Shown: positions 8,425 to 18,684, counted from the first letter of the stretch. The stretch: DNA of 64,000 bases from SKVR01 sp964491395 (GCA_964491395.1 CAZBGI010000011.1:13725-77724); one strand, 5' to 3'. Notes: generated by a model not told the origin, from the sequence alone. Made by a program: numbers and translations.

Positions 8425-9903
8425 ATGTTTTTAACGCTTATCTCTCACACATACAAAATGTTCCGACGATCGGAATTATTTGAAAGAAGCTTGTTTGTCA
8501 TCGTTTTGCTCACCATCTTCGCTTTATTTGTTTTCTCGCAGCTGCATCTTGCCGGGCGAATGTTGCCAGTTTTATTACAGGAATATCTTCCGGAGCGCGA
8601 ACCTGCGGAGTGGGTATACGGCTTATTGATTCCTATTTTTGCTTTGGACTTTTCATTGAGGTATTTTATCCAGTCTTTACCTGCACAACAGGTAAGACCC
8701 TACCTGCACCTTCCCATTCAAAACAGTACATTGGCATTTTACCGGATGCTACGCTCCTGGCTGCACCCCATCAATTTATATCTGCTGGTATTTTTCTATT
8801 CATTTATCAGCATGACAATAAACCCCGCCACAAGCAGCCAGGGTTCAGGTTTATTGGGAATCATACTATTGGTAGCTGTCAACCAGGCAGTCCTCATGTG
8901 GCTGAAATCGTTTCAGGAAAACAAGCTGAAAACCCTGTTGGTGGTGGCCATGGTACTTGCCGCCATTGCTTTGGCCTGGAGTTTATACACGGACGCTTTG
9001 ATGCAGTATTCACTGGATTTCTTCCTGGGATTTGTCAACAACAACTTGCAGGCTTTCGTGCCGGTGTTGGTCATTGCAGTTTTGTTTCACGGACTGGCAT
9101 TCCATCAAATAAAAAAAGGCTTCTACCAGGTTTTTGAAACCCAGGTTCCCCGTCAAGCAACTGCCCGGGGTGGATTTCCTGAGCGGTTGCTGGCTTCTGT
9201 GCCGAAATATGGTCAGCTCTGGCTACTGGAATGGCAACTGGCCTCTCGAAGCAGAAGAAGCAGGTTCAACTTTTTCGGAATGATTCCCATGGCCATTGCA
9301 TTTTCGCTCTATGTTGTGCTGGGCGTAGATTCTCAACCCGAAACATATATTGTTATCATTCTTTTGATTTCCGGTAGTTATGGTGGGTTTCACCTGCAGC
9401 ATGCATTTTCTTGGGAAAGTCATTTTTTTGACTTTCTGGCAACGCGAAATATTCACTTAAAGGATTTCATTACAGCCAAATTCTATTTTTATTCTGCCTA
9501 TGCAGCCCTTCAACTGTTGGTTATTTTACCTTTAGTACTCTGGCACAGTCTGGAATTAGCTCTTCTTTTTGTGGGAATGTTTTTTTATGCCACCGGATTT
9601 GGATTTTTCTTTTACCTGTGGACCGGGGTAGGCAACTCAACAAGATTGGATGCCAATGGCAAAAGCTCTTTCAATATGGAGGGGGTATCGGGCATTAAAA
9701 TGGCACAGATGATGGCGTTGTTCTTGTCAGTATTGCCCTTTTTGCTGCTGGGTTACCTTTTACCTATCCCTAACGGAAGCGCCCTGCTACTAAGCATTAC
9801 AGGGCTGGTTTTTATTTTTACTCATGGTAGCTGGATCAACGGAATCGTGCGCAAATTTGAAAAAAGAAAATACGCCAAACTAAACTTATACCGACAAAAA
9901 TAG
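8425..9903 (+). CDS. DUF5687-family membrane protein, ABC exporter permease
   Basis: A 492-residue polytopic protein with about ten or more helices. It matches the Bacteroidota-specific DUF5687 family in length, in the N-terminal RRSELFERSLFVIVLL region and in its gene neighbour. It ends 9 bases before an ABC ATPase gene, so the pair most likely forms an ABC-2-like exporter. Neither domain gives a substrate. It sits downstream of the ECF sigma factor and the small membrane protein, with a 59-base gap before it. Confidence 0.75.
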   Translation: MFLTLISHTYKMFRRSELFERSLFVIVLLTIFALFVFSQLHLAGRMLPVLLQEYLPEREPAEWVYGLLIPIFALDFSLRYFIQSLPAQQVRPYLHLPIQNSTLAFYRMLRSWLHPINLYLLVFFYSFISMTINPATSSQGSGLLGIILLVAVNQAVLMWLKSFQENKLKTLLVVAMVLAAIALAWSLYTDALMQYSLDFFLGFVNNNLQAFVPVLVIAVLFHGLAFHQIKKGFYQVFETQVPRQATARGGFPERLLASVPKYGQLWLLEWQLASRSRRSRFNFFGMIPMAIAFSLYVVLGVDSQPETYIVIILLISGSYGGFHLQHAFSWESHFFDFLATRNIHLKDFITAKFYFYSAYAALQLLVILPLVLWHSLELALLFVGMFFYATGFGFFFYLWTGVGNSTRLDANGKSSFNMEGVSGIKMAQMMALFLSVLPFLLLGYLLPIPNGSALLLSITGLVFIFTHGSWINGIVRKFEKRKYAKLNLYRQK

Positions 9904-9912
9904 AACCACCTT

Positions 9913-10620
9913 ATGCATATCAGAATAGAACAACTTACCAAAGAATACAACGGAAACGTTGCTCTCAATATTCCTTCACTGGAAATACAAAAGGGAGAAC
10001 TTGTAGGCATTGTGGGAAATAACGGTGCAGGAAAAACGACCCTGCTTCGCCTGATGCTCGACTTGATTAAAGCCACCAGTGGATTTATTGAAATTGACGG
10101 TGAAAAAGTAAATGAACACCAGAACTGGAAAAAACGAACAGGCAGTTTCCTGGACGAAGGATTCCTGATTGGGTTTCTGACACCTGAGGAATATTTCCGG
10201 TTTAACGCAGAAACCTATGGCCTGAGCCCCGAGGAGACGGAAAAAATGCTGGGGGAATACACTCGTTTCATGAGTGATGAAATTATTGAAACCGGCAAGT
10301 ATATACGGCAATTGTCCACCGGAAACAAACAGAAGGTGGGGATTATTGCTGCTATGATGGTGAATCCGCCCCTCCTGCTGCTCGATGAACCTTTTAATTT
10401 CCTCGATCCCAGCTCACAGATTATCATCAAAAATCTCCTGCGCGACAAAAACCGCCAGTTTGGTAGTACCATGCTGGTTTCCAGCCACAACATCAATCAT
10501 CTGGCCGATATTTGCTCACGGGTAATTTTGCTGGAAAAGGGAGTTGTTATCAAAGACATCAACACCTCAGAAGAAGGGAAAATGCAGGAAATAGAAAGCT
10601 ATTTTTCAAGCAGGGCCTGA
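9913..10620 (+). CDS. ABC transporter ATP-binding protein (partner of DUF5687 permease)
   Basis: A 235-residue ATPase. Walker A is GNNGAGKT at residues 35-42. The signature region reads LSTGNKQKVG instead of LSGGQ, as in many ABC-2 exporter ATPases. Walker B is LLLLDEPFNFLDP and the H-loop is SSHNINHL. It is the last gene of the apparent sigma-membrane protein-permease-ATPase operon. Export of a lipid, peptide or drug is possible; nothing in the sequence decides this. Confidence 0.88.
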   Translation: MHIRIEQLTKEYNGNVALNIPSLEIQKGELVGIVGNNGAGKTTLLRLMLDLIKATSGFIEIDGEKVNEHQNWKKRTGSFLDEGFLIGFLTPEEYFRFNAETYGLSPEETEKMLGEYTRFMSDEIIETGKYIRQLSTGNKQKVGIIAAMMVNPPLLLLDEPFNFLDPSSQIIIKNLLRDKNRQFGSTMLVSSHNINHLADICSRVILLEKGVVIKDINTSEEGKMQEIESYFSSRA

Positions 10621-10678
10621 AAGGAATTGTAGCGGTAAAAAGTTATTGACTACATGGCAATTTTTAATCCTGTAAATG

Positions 10679-10686
10679 TATCTTTG
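10679..10686 (+). promoter_or_regulatory. -7 box upstream of the secreted CUB/P-domain protein gene
   Basis: TATCTTTG matches TAnnTTTG. No good TTTG is seen at the proper distance upstream. The leader to the ATG at 10772 would be about 80 bases. Confidence 0.4.
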
Positions 10687-10771
10687 TGCTTTTATAAGCT
10701 GTTTGTAAAATAAAGCTGAGGAATATTCGTATTAACATTTACAACGTATTCTGAATTATACCCCTACTTAT

Positions 10772-12868
10772 ATGACACGCCCCATAACCCGTATTCTTAC
10801 TGTCGCAGGCCTGCTGTTATCTGGGTTGCTTCAGGCCCAGTCCATCAATTTTCCCATCCATACTCACGATGGCCAAAACATTGAAACCTGCACGGGTTCT
10901 TTTACTGACAGTGGTGGCGACACACTGACCTACTATGACAACAACGAGAGTTATTCGATCACCTTTACAGCAGCCAACGAAACCGAAGAACCTTTATACA
11001 TCAGGCTCGATTTTCAGTTTTTTGAATTGGGTCAGGATGATTTTTTGTACATACACGATGGCCCGGATGAAAATGCAGAATTGATTGCCAGTGGAAGCGG
11101 GAACAATCTGCTGGGTGAAGAAATCTGGTCCACAGGATCTTCACTGCATATAAGATTTATATCTTCACCCGCTGATACTGCAAGAGGCTGGTGGGCTGAC
11201 ATTTCCTGTTTCGAGCTTTGTGAGGCTTTTTATGCTGATATCACCACGGATCAGGGATCATTTGATATCTGTCCCGATGTGCAAACCCTAAATTTTTCAG
11301 CCGATGCCAATTATTATGGAGGAGAGCCCGAAGGATCAACAGAAAACATAACCTATCAATGGAATTTTGACGGAGAACTGAAAGAGGGCAATGAAGTATC
11401 TCACGATTATGATGAACCCGGGGCCTATCCATTCAGCCTAAACATAGATGATGGGCAAAACAACTGTAGTATTGACACTATCATCACCGTAAGAATGGCT
11501 ACGGTTCCCAATTTTAATTCTACCATTGCTACCGCTGATACGGTTTGCTCAGAAGAAGCATTCAGCCTGCTTGGCAATATCAACACCATCACCTGGCTGG
11601 GTTTTCCTGCTATTGTAGATACAGTAGCCTTTATTGGAGAGGGAGAAGAAGCCTTTGTTTCCAGCCTGAACTTTGATGTATTTCCTGATGAGCAGCAGAT
11701 TGTCTTTCAGGACGATTTTGACCGGGTGTGCATCAACATTGAGCATATGGATTTCGGAGACCTTACATTTGAGATGCAGTGTCCCAACGGTACTTCTGTA
11801 GTATTGCATGATGCAGGCCCCGGAGGTGCCCATCTGGGAGAGCCCGTGGTTTTGCTTTATAACGAAACACCCGGAGATATCCCAGGTGTAAGCTATGAAT
11901 ATTGCTTTACCACCTCACCCCAATATGGCTTGATGAACGAAACCACTTTCCAGTTTCACAATTATACTGATCAGGCCGGTGATTTGTATTTTAACCAGCC
12001 TTATTTACCCGAGGGCAGTTATGCTCCTGTAGAATCCTTTGAAAATTTTATCGGGTGTCCGCTTAACGGAGAATGGACCCTGACAGTATCAGATGAGGAA
12101 AGTGGCACTTCAGGACACATAATGGGCTGGAACCTTTTTTTCAACGAAGACTTTTATCCCGATTCACTGATTTTTACCCCTGAAATCGTGGAAGAAAAAT
12201 GGTTTGACCAAAACGGCAATGACCTGGGCGATAATCCCGTATCTACAAGCGTAGAAACCGAAGTACAAGACAATTTTGAATTTACTTACAGGGCAACCGA
12301 TAATTTTGGCTGCACCTGGGATACCACGCTTGTGATAACAGGACAACCTCTACCCAAAGCTGAAATTGTTTCAGAGCTTGAGATTCCCGTTTGTGAAGGT
12401 GATTCAACCTTGCTGACTGTAGAGCCGGAATTGATGGGCGATGAAGTACACTGGCTTTACCAGTGGATGCTGGAAGGTGAAGAAATGGAAGGAAGATTAT
12501 TTGACACCATAATGGCCAAAGAGGTTGCCAATTATATGGTAAGGGTAACAGATACGCTCACGGGTTGCTTTAATATCTTCGAATTAGCGGTCACCGATCA
12601 AAATTGTGATCTTAACATCCCCAACGTCTTTACACCCAATGGCGATGGCATCAACGATGTTTTTGAGATAGAAAACCTGGAACACTATCCGGGAAGCAAC
12701 ATAGTGATTTACAACCGGCATGGCAAGAAAGTGTTCGAACATAATGACTACTACTCAAACTGGTGGGATGGTTCCGGTCAGTCTGAAGGCACCTATTACT
12801 ATGTAATTACTTACACAAGGCAGGGGGAACGAAAACAAACACAGGGAGTAATAACAATTATTCGTTAA
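10772..12868 (+). CDS. Secreted multidomain protein with CUB, PKD and P-domain modules and type B T9SS sorting domain
   Basis: A 698-residue protein with a Sec signal peptide (about residues 1-24, ending LLQAQS). A CUB-like beta-sandwich follows (about 27-150; DFLYIHDGPDENAELIASGS), then a PKD-like domain (about 165-240; YQWNFDGELKEGNEVSHDY). Next is a proprotein-convertase P domain (about 270-470; LNGEWTLTVSDEESGTSGHI), Ig-like segments, and a gliding-motility C-terminal domain (about 610-698; IPNVFTPNGDGINDVFEI). The last domain is the type B signal for the type IX secretion system, so the protein should end up on or outside the cell surface. No protease catalytic domain is present although P domains usually accompany subtilases. 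An adhesin or polymer-binding role is a guess. Confidence 0.88.
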   Translation: MTRPITRILTVAGLLLSGLLQAQSINFPIHTHDGQNIETCTGSFTDSGGDTLTYYDNNESYSITFTAANETEEPLYIRLDFQFFELGQDDFLYIHDGPDENAELIASGSGNNLLGEEIWSTGSSLHIRFISSPADTARGWWADISCFELCEAFYADITTDQGSFDICPDVQTLNFSADANYYGGEPEGSTENITYQWNFDGELKEGNEVSHDYDEPGAYPFSLNIDDGQNNCSIDTIITVRMATVPNFNSTIATADTVCSEEAFSLLGNINTITWLGFPAIVDTVAFIGEGEEAFVSSLNFDVFPDEQQIVFQDDFDRVCINIEHMDFGDLTFEMQCPNGTSVVLHDAGPGGAHLGEPVVLLYNETPGDIPGVSYEYCFTTSPQYGLMNETTFQFHNYTDQAGDLYFNQPYLPEGSYAPVESFENFIGCPLNGEWTLTVSDEESGTSGHIMGWNLFFNEDFYPDSLIFTPEIVEEKWFDQNGNDLGDNPVSTSVETEVQDNFEFTYRATDNFGCTWDTTLVITGQPLPKAEIVSELEIPVCEGDSTLLTVEPELMGDEVHWLYQWMLEGEEMEGRLFDTIMAKEVANYMVRVTDTLTGCFNIFELAVTDQNCDLNIPNVFTPNGDGINDVFEIENLEHYPGSNIVIYNRHGKKVFEHNDYYSNWWDGSGQSEGTYYYVITYTRQGERKQTQGVITIIR

Positions 12869-13022
12869 ACCTCCCCTTCTGCCACATTAGCTTTTAAGCA
12901 TTTTTTCGGGATTTCTGATGGGTAATAAAAATAATTACTGAATCCTTTGCAGGTATGCGCGAAAGATTTATTTTTGGGCCTTCAAAACATAAACCAATCT
13001 ATTGACTTTCAATAACAAAATT

Positions 13023-14681
13023 ATGAGCGAAAAAGACAATTCAAAGAAAGATGGTGTTTTTAAAAAAATACTGGATAAAGTAGAAGTTGTTGGGAATAAA
13101 CTACCCCAACCGGTTACTTTATTTGCCATCTTAATGGCAATAGTGCTGGTTCTTTCCTGGATATTTGGAGGAGTCAGTGTACTGAAACCCGGTACCGGAG
13201 GAGAAACCGATGTAGCAGCAGATTTTATCGTCGTTGAGAATCTACTGACCAAAGAGGGTATTCAGAGAATCTTTACCAGCATGGTAAATGTTTTTGCTAC
13301 TTTCCCCCCGCTGGGTTTGGTGCTGGTAGTAATGCTGGGTATCGGGGTAGCCGAACATACCGGTATGATAGCCGTTGCTTTGAGATTGTTTGTTTCTAAA
13401 ATCCCCAAGTATTTAATTACCTTCTCTATTGTAGTAGCTGGTATGATTAGCTCGGTCGCAGCCGATGCCGGTTACGTGGTACTGATACCCATGGGAGCTG
13501 CTTTATTTATGGGGATGGGTCGTCATCCTCTTGCCGGAATTGCAGCAGCATTTGCCGGGGTATCGGGAGGGTTTGGAGCCAACTTCTTACCCACGGGTCT
13601 CGACCCAATGATTGCCGCTTTTACTGAGCCTGCTGCCCAGATTATTGACGCATCCTACACTGTAAATCCCTTATCCAACTGGTACCTGATGGCTGCATCT
13701 GTTCCTTTGGTAGGTATTGCCGGTACATGGGTAACAGAAAAAATTGTGGTTCCCCGCCTGGGAGAATACAAACCCGGAGGCGAATTGCTGGCTCCTGAAT
13801 CCAATGAGGTGACTCCAAGAGAGAAGAAAGCTTTGAAATGGTCTTTCTTTGCTGTATTTTTGGTTCTTGTATTGGTCGCGGTAGCCATTATCCCTTCCGA
13901 GGGTTTGTTGCGGGGTGAATTTGATGAAAATACCGGCAGCAATAGCTTCCGCCCATTTTATGATTCTCTCGTACCGATTATGTTCATCATCTTTTTCGTG
14001 GCAGGCCTGGTTTATGGTATCGTTTCCAAAACCATCAAAAATGACAAAGATGTATCCGACATGACCGCCAAGTCCATGTCAACCATGGGGCTGTATATTG
14101 TCATTGCTTTTGTTGCAGCCCAATTTGTAGCTTACTTCAACTGGTCCAACCTGGGAAGTGTACTGGCTGTAAAAGGATCAGACGGGCTCAATGCCATTGG
14201 TTTTACAGGAATTCCACTGTTGGTAGCCTTTATTATAATTGCATCACTTGTTAACCTTATCATGGGCAGTGCATCTGCAAAATGGGCACTGTTGGCTCCC
14301 ATTTTCGTTCCCATGCTCATGCTTATGGGGTATGCCCCCGAGGTTACACAGGCTGCTTACCGTATTGGTGACTCATATTCCAACATCCTCACACCCCTGC
14401 TCCCCTATTTCCCGCTGGTAATCGTTTTTGCTCAAAAATACGACAAAACAGCTGGAATAGGAACGTTGATTTCCATGATGCTACCTTATGCAGTGGCTTT
14501 CATGGCGGCAAGGATTCCTATGTTTATCATCTGGATTTGGCTGGGATTACCCCTGGGTATCGAAGGCCCCATATATTATGAAGGTGACACAACAACTTCA
14601 GAAGTAACAGAAACAGAAGAAAGCTCCGCAGAAGATTTATTATCTGAAAATACTTTGCTGATAGAAGATTTCAGTAAATAA
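13023..14681 (+). CDS. AbgT-family transporter
   Basis: A 552-residue inner-membrane protein of the AbgT family (p-aminobenzoyl-glutamate uptake in E. coli; sulfonamide efflux in MtrF and YdaH). The N-terminus KVEVVGNKLPQPVTLFAIL and the hairpin motifs AADAGYVVLIPMGAALF and GSASAKWALLAPIFVPM are characteristic. I chose the ATG at 13023 (MSEKDNSKK) over an in-frame ATG at 13002. The C-terminal 35 residues are strongly acidic and Ser/Thr-rich, an extension not usual in the E. coli protein. The direction of transport cannot be told from sequence. The gene ends in a strong terminator. Confidence 0.9.
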   Translation: MSEKDNSKKDGVFKKILDKVEVVGNKLPQPVTLFAILMAIVLVLSWIFGGVSVLKPGTGGETDVAADFIVVENLLTKEGIQRIFTSMVNVFATFPPLGLVLVVMLGIGVAEHTGMIAVALRLFVSKIPKYLITFSIVVAGMISSVAADAGYVVLIPMGAALFMGMGRHPLAGIAAAFAGVSGGFGANFLPTGLDPMIAAFTEPAAQIIDASYTVNPLSNWYLMAASVPLVGIAGTWVTEKIVVPRLGEYKPGGELLAPESNEVTPREKKALKWSFFAVFLVLVLVAVAIIPSEGLLRGEFDENTGSNSFRPFYDSLVPIMFIIFFVAGLVYGIVSKTIKNDKDVSDMTAKSMSTMGLYIVIAFVAAQFVAYFNWSNLGSVLAVKGSDGLNAIGFTGIPLLVAFIIIASLVNLIMGSASAKWALLAPIFVPMLMLMGYAPEVTQAAYRIGDSYSNILTPLLPYFPLVIVFAQKYDKTAGIGTLISMMLPYAVAFMAARIPMFIIWIWLGLPLGIEGPIYYEGDTTTSEVTETEESSAEDLLSENTLLIEDFSK

Positions 14682-14693
14682 TAAAAACCCTTT

Positions 14694-14731
14694 CCGGCAT
14701 GCTTTAAAAGAAAAGCATGCCGGTTTTTTTT
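14694..14731 (+). terminator. Rho-independent terminator after the AbgT gene
   Basis: A 12-bp stem (CCGGCATGCTTT at 14694-14705 with 14712-14723), a 6-base loop and eight T residues. It ends just before the next gene, whose start must therefore be the ATG at 14759 rather than one inside the hairpin at 14717. Confidence 0.92.
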
Positions 14732-14758
14732 GAGAAAAACTCTGAAAACCAGAAGAAA

Positions 14759-15622
14759 ATGAGCGACTTTTGTCTATTTGTATCAGATTTGCATGGCAAG
14801 GTTAATCGCTACGAAAAGCTTTTTGCATACCTGGAAGAAGAACAAGCAACTGCTTTGTTTATAGGTGGCGATATTCTGCCCTCGAGTGTATTGCATAGTT
14901 TCAGAGCCGGAGAGAACAAACCGGATTTTGTTACCGATTATCTGGCACCCAAATTTAAGGCATTAAAAGACAAACTTGGCAAGCTTTATCCCAGGGTTTT
15001 TATCATAATGGGAAACGATGATCCCAAAATTGAGGAAGATACATTGATCAACTTCGGGAAAAAAGGTTTGTGGGAGTATATCCATGGCAAAGTTGTTACC
15101 CTGGATTCTTACCAGGTTATGGGATATTCATATGTACCTCCTACGCCCTTTATACTGAAGGACTGGGAAAAATACGATATAGATTCAACCATTCAACCCG
15201 GTTGTGTGAAACCCGAAGATGGCTTTCACACCTTTCAAACTGAAACCAACGATTACGAAATAACCATCAAGGATGAGCTCGAAAAACTTTCTTCCCGTAT
15301 CGAGCCAGCTCGCACCATTTGTTTGTTCCATTCACCCCCCTACCATACCGGATTGGATCGGATTGCCATGGACGGTGTGACCATTGAAAATAACCAGGCC
15401 GATATCTATGTTGGGAGTAAAGCCATTAAAACATTTATTACATCTCAAAAACCGTTGCTCACATTGCATGGCCATATCCACGAATCATCGCGCTTAACAG
15501 GTGTATGGAAAGAGAAAGAAGAAGGAACTGTTTCTATTTCTGCCGCTTACGAAGGGCCCGAACTGGCAGTAGTAAAATTCAGCCTGTCCGATCCCTACAA
15601 CGCAGAAAGAATAATATTGTAA
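14759..15622 (+). CDS. Metallophosphoesterase
   Basis: A 287-residue calcineurin-like phosphoesterase. The five metal-binding blocks are visible: FVSDLHGK (D-x-H), IGGDILP (GD), IIMGNDDPK (GND), CLFHSPPY and LTLHGHIHES (GHxH). No signal peptide or membrane segment is present, so it is cytoplasmic. Family members cleave phosphomonoesters, cyclic nucleotides or nucleoside polyphosphates, and this sequence does not decide which. It follows a terminator and is likely expressed alone. Confidence 0.87.
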   Translation: MSDFCLFVSDLHGKVNRYEKLFAYLEEEQATALFIGGDILPSSVLHSFRAGENKPDFVTDYLAPKFKALKDKLGKLYPRVFIIMGNDDPKIEEDTLINFGKKGLWEYIHGKVVTLDSYQVMGYSYVPPTPFILKDWEKYDIDSTIQPGCVKPEDGFHTFQTETNDYEITIKDELEKLSSRIEPARTICLFHSPPYHTGLDRIAMDGVTIENNQADIYVGSKAIKTFITSQKPLLTLHGHIHESSRLTGVWKEKEEGTVSISAAYEGPELAVVKFSLSDPYNAERIIL

Positions 15623-15745
15623 ACAATGCCCCGGTTCTCCTGTTTTAATGTTTATTTACAGGGATCATTTCAAAAAGCATTTTTTTCTTTTCTCCCTTTA
15701 TTTTTACTTCATTTAAGCAACCATTGTTAAGGGAAATATCATACC

Positions 15746-17965
15746 ATGGACAGCACTTCAGTAAAGAAAACGTACAACAAGATCAGTGAGAGTATTCACA
15801 ACAGAAGAGTTCTGGATGCCATTGAAGGAATCAAAAAACTCATCGCCCAATCGGGCAGGGAATATTATGGGGATCAGCTGGACCAGCATTCTCTTACTTA
15901 CGAAAATATTCTTCGCCATTCATTTGGGAAGATCAAAGATCCCCAGAGAACCACCATTTACCTGTATCTGAAACGCAATCTTCTGGAACTGGCGGACGAA
16001 CTGCAGGAAATAATCCTGACAGACATTGCCGTAGAAAACGTGTATCATCAGAAAAAACAGTTCGACCGCACCCGGAGTGCAGAAAGAAACCAGGCCCTGG
16101 CCTATCTTGAGAGCCTGGCATTCAACAAAGAACTTTCCTCCCTCCTGGAAGGAGTTAGCCTGTCAGAAGAACAATCGGCCCCTGCCCGCGAAGATGCTCT
16201 CATCAAAATCTTCAATATCATATGGTTATCTGATAAGTACTCTGAATCAGAAATAAAACTGCTCGATGCTGTATGCGAGTCAGAACATTTCCCATGGCAC
16301 GACAAGAGCTTAATCGTTAGCGCACTAACCTTAAGCCTGCTGCGCTATTTTGATGTAAATAAGTTTTTATTGCTCTTCCGTTTTGTAAATGCCCGGGAAC
16401 AGTTTACCTGGCAAAGGGCACTGGTCGGTTTATTCCTGTGTTTCCTGAAATATAACGATCGCTTTTATTTATATCCCGTGCTGGAAGAGAAGACCCTCGA
16501 ATTGTCGGAGCAGGGAGACACCCAGAAAAACCTGGAAGCCATCCTGATACAATTTACCAAAACCAGGGAAACGGAAAGTGTAAGCAAGAAATGGAAGGAT
16601 GAAATATTACCGGCCATGATGAAACTCAGGCCCAAACTGGAAGAAAAGCTGGATCTGGAAAATATTTTCAAAGATGAGTTTGGGGAGGAAAAAAATCCTG
16701 AATGGGAAACCGTCTTTGAGGATGCTCCGGATCTTCTGGATAAGCTTCAGGAGTTTACAGAGATGCAGATGGAAGGAATGGATGTTTTCATGAGTGCCTT
16801 TTCACAGTTGAAAAATTTTCCTTTTTTCCAGAAAATCAGCAACTGGTTTGTCCCTTTTTACAGAGGAAATCAGGCCATTCAACCTTTTCTTAAAAGTGCC
16901 GACAGCCAAATCGATCTCAGCCCGTTGGTGGAAAAACTTGAAAAAACCTATTTCATGTGTAACAGCGACAAATACTCTTTCTGCATCAACCTGAGCCTGA
17001 TACCGGAACAGCAAAAGGGAATGATGCTTAATATGGCCAATGCAGAGATGGAGAACGTTTCAGAGATTGAGAAGTCGGAAGAACTCATTAACGATTTTGC
17101 AACCACCAAAAGTATTTACACCCAATACCTGCAGGACTTATACCGTTTCTATAAACTCCATCCGTGGAAGAACGAATTCGAAGACATCTTCTTGTGGGAA
17201 CCTGATATTTTCAATACTGCCTTCATTAAAAGCATCATTACAGATACCAAAACCACCCGTAACATTGCCGAGTTTTATTTCGATAAGCAATTTTACCCTT
17301 ATGCACTCAACATTTTTCTTTCGTTGCTGGAAAGAAACAATAAGGATATTGAACTCTTTGAAAAAATTGCCTTTTGCTATGAAAAAACCGGCGACTTTCA
17401 GAATGCACTCGATTATTATAAAAAGGCAGAACTTATAGAAACGGGAAGAACATGGATCATAAAAAAGATCGCCTTCTGCTCCAAGTTCCTTAACCGATGG
17501 GATGAAGCGCTCTCCTATTACAGAATTGCCGAGAAGAAAAATCCTGATGACATGAAAATTCAGGCCAACATCGGGCAATGCCTTATACACCTGGAGCAAT
17601 ACGAAGAGGCATTGCAATACTATTTTAAAGTAGAAGTACTTGCACCCGAGAACCATAAAATTCGCCGTCCCCTGGCATGGTGCTCCTTTGTAACAGGAAA
17701 GTTTGATACCGCGGTAGATTATCTTAACCGCCTGTTGGCCGGGGATACTGACAATCGATTTGACCTTCTCATTTTGGGCCATGCCCTCTGGTGCCAAAAA
17801 GAAGAGGAAAAAGCACTGGAAGCCTATAAAAAAAGTGTGACAAACTTTAAAAACTTCAGCAAATTTGAATCATCTTTCCTGGAAGACAAGAAGCATATGC
17901 TCAAACAGGGAATTGATGAATTTGACATTGATCTTATGATAGAATTTCTCAAATCAGGAGAGTAA
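15746..17965 (+). CDS. Large TPR-repeat protein, function unknown
   Basis: A 739-residue cytoplasmic protein with no signal peptide or membrane segment. The C-terminal third (about residues 530-700) holds four or five tetratricopeptide repeats, for example EKIAFCYEKTGDFQNALDYY and ANIGQCLIHLEQYEEALQYY. The first 500 residues are alpha-helical in character and I do not recognise them. TPRs give protein-binding scaffolds. I recall similar long TPR proteins in Bacteroidales, without a known role. It has no operon partners. Its codon use looks like that of its neighbours. Confidence 0.8.
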   Translation: MDSTSVKKTYNKISESIHNRRVLDAIEGIKKLIAQSGREYYGDQLDQHSLTYENILRHSFGKIKDPQRTTIYLYLKRNLLELADELQEIILTDIAVENVYHQKKQFDRTRSAERNQALAYLESLAFNKELSSLLEGVSLSEEQSAPAREDALIKIFNIIWLSDKYSESEIKLLDAVCESEHFPWHDKSLIVSALTLSLLRYFDVNKFLLLFRFVNAREQFTWQRALVGLFLCFLKYNDRFYLYPVLEEKTLELSEQGDTQKNLEAILIQFTKTRETESVSKKWKDEILPAMMKLRPKLEEKLDLENIFKDEFGEEKNPEWETVFEDAPDLLDKLQEFTEMQMEGMDVFMSAFSQLKNFPFFQKISNWFVPFYRGNQAIQPFLKSADSQIDLSPLVEKLEKTYFMCNSDKYSFCINLSLIPEQQKGMMLNMANAEMENVSEIEKSEELINDFATTKSIYTQYLQDLYRFYKLHPWKNEFEDIFLWEPDIFNTAFIKSIITDTKTTRNIAEFYFDKQFYPYALNIFLSLLERNNKDIELFEKIAFCYEKTGDFQNALDYYKKAELIETGRTWIIKKIAFCSKFLNRWDEALSYYRIAEKKNPDDMKIQANIGQCLIHLEQYEEALQYYFKVEVLAPENHKIRRPLAWCSFVTGKFDTAVDYLNRLLAGDTDNRFDLLILGHALWCQKEEEKALEAYKKSVTNFKNFSKFESSFLEDKKHMLKQGIDEFDIDLMIEFLKSGE

Positions 17966-18684
17966 CCTTAATATCCTTTTCTGTTGGTTATCCGATATTT
18001 ACATTTTTTTCAAAAATAAAACAACTTTTTTTTCTCAAAGACGCAGCGTTTTACTCCCATGCTGCGTCTTTGTAATATAACGCTCTTATAAAAACCGGGG
18101 TTCTCGCCTTTCTGCCTTAAATATCAGACTTTTTTAATTGAACCAAGACTCCCCAACAATCATAGCTTGTCCATTGGAAGGTACTCCGGTTTTTTTCTTG
18201 ACAATAACTCCATCACAATATAGACATTTATTGTTCTTTGTATTATTGGTAACAAAACTTTAACAGGAAAAACCTGTCCGAATGGTCAACCCAATCATTT
18301 GTTCGTATTTTTCCATTGTACGTTTTGATTTCAGGGTTAATGTAATGGCCGCAAGTTTTTGCTTTTTCCACTAAAACAACAAAGCAGGCACCAACATTAA
18401 CCATTTCAGCTATCCTGCGCGGCCATACACCCTGGGTCAAAAACGTACATTATTACAGTTTTTCCTGCATGATATTTTGTAGTGGCAGGCTTTGATTTGG
18501 TCACCCCTGCACAGCCAAATTTAGCCTGTCTTTTTTTTCTATCGTTCTCTATATATGCATTTTATTATATATTTAACTTTTACGATTACCCCGGCTAAAC
18601 CCGGTCAACAGACCAAACGACACCGAATAACCAGCCTACATATACAACAGAAACTTACAAAACAAAAGGATTTCAACCATTTCA
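17966..18684. other. 719-base intergenic region with a stem-loop
   Basis: There is no convincing gene here. An exact 12-bp inverted repeat, CAAAGACGCAGC at 18036-18047 pairing with 18061-18072 across a 13-base loop, may end the TPR gene transcript, but the T-tract that should follow is poor. The last 140 bases before the lipoprotein start are AT-rich and probably hold its promoter, with no clear TAnnTTTG. Confidence 0.5.

Noticed and set aside
18243..18440. 65-codon minus-strand frame in the 719-base intergenic region
   Set aside because: No promoter box, no ribosome-binding signal and no recognisable protein character.
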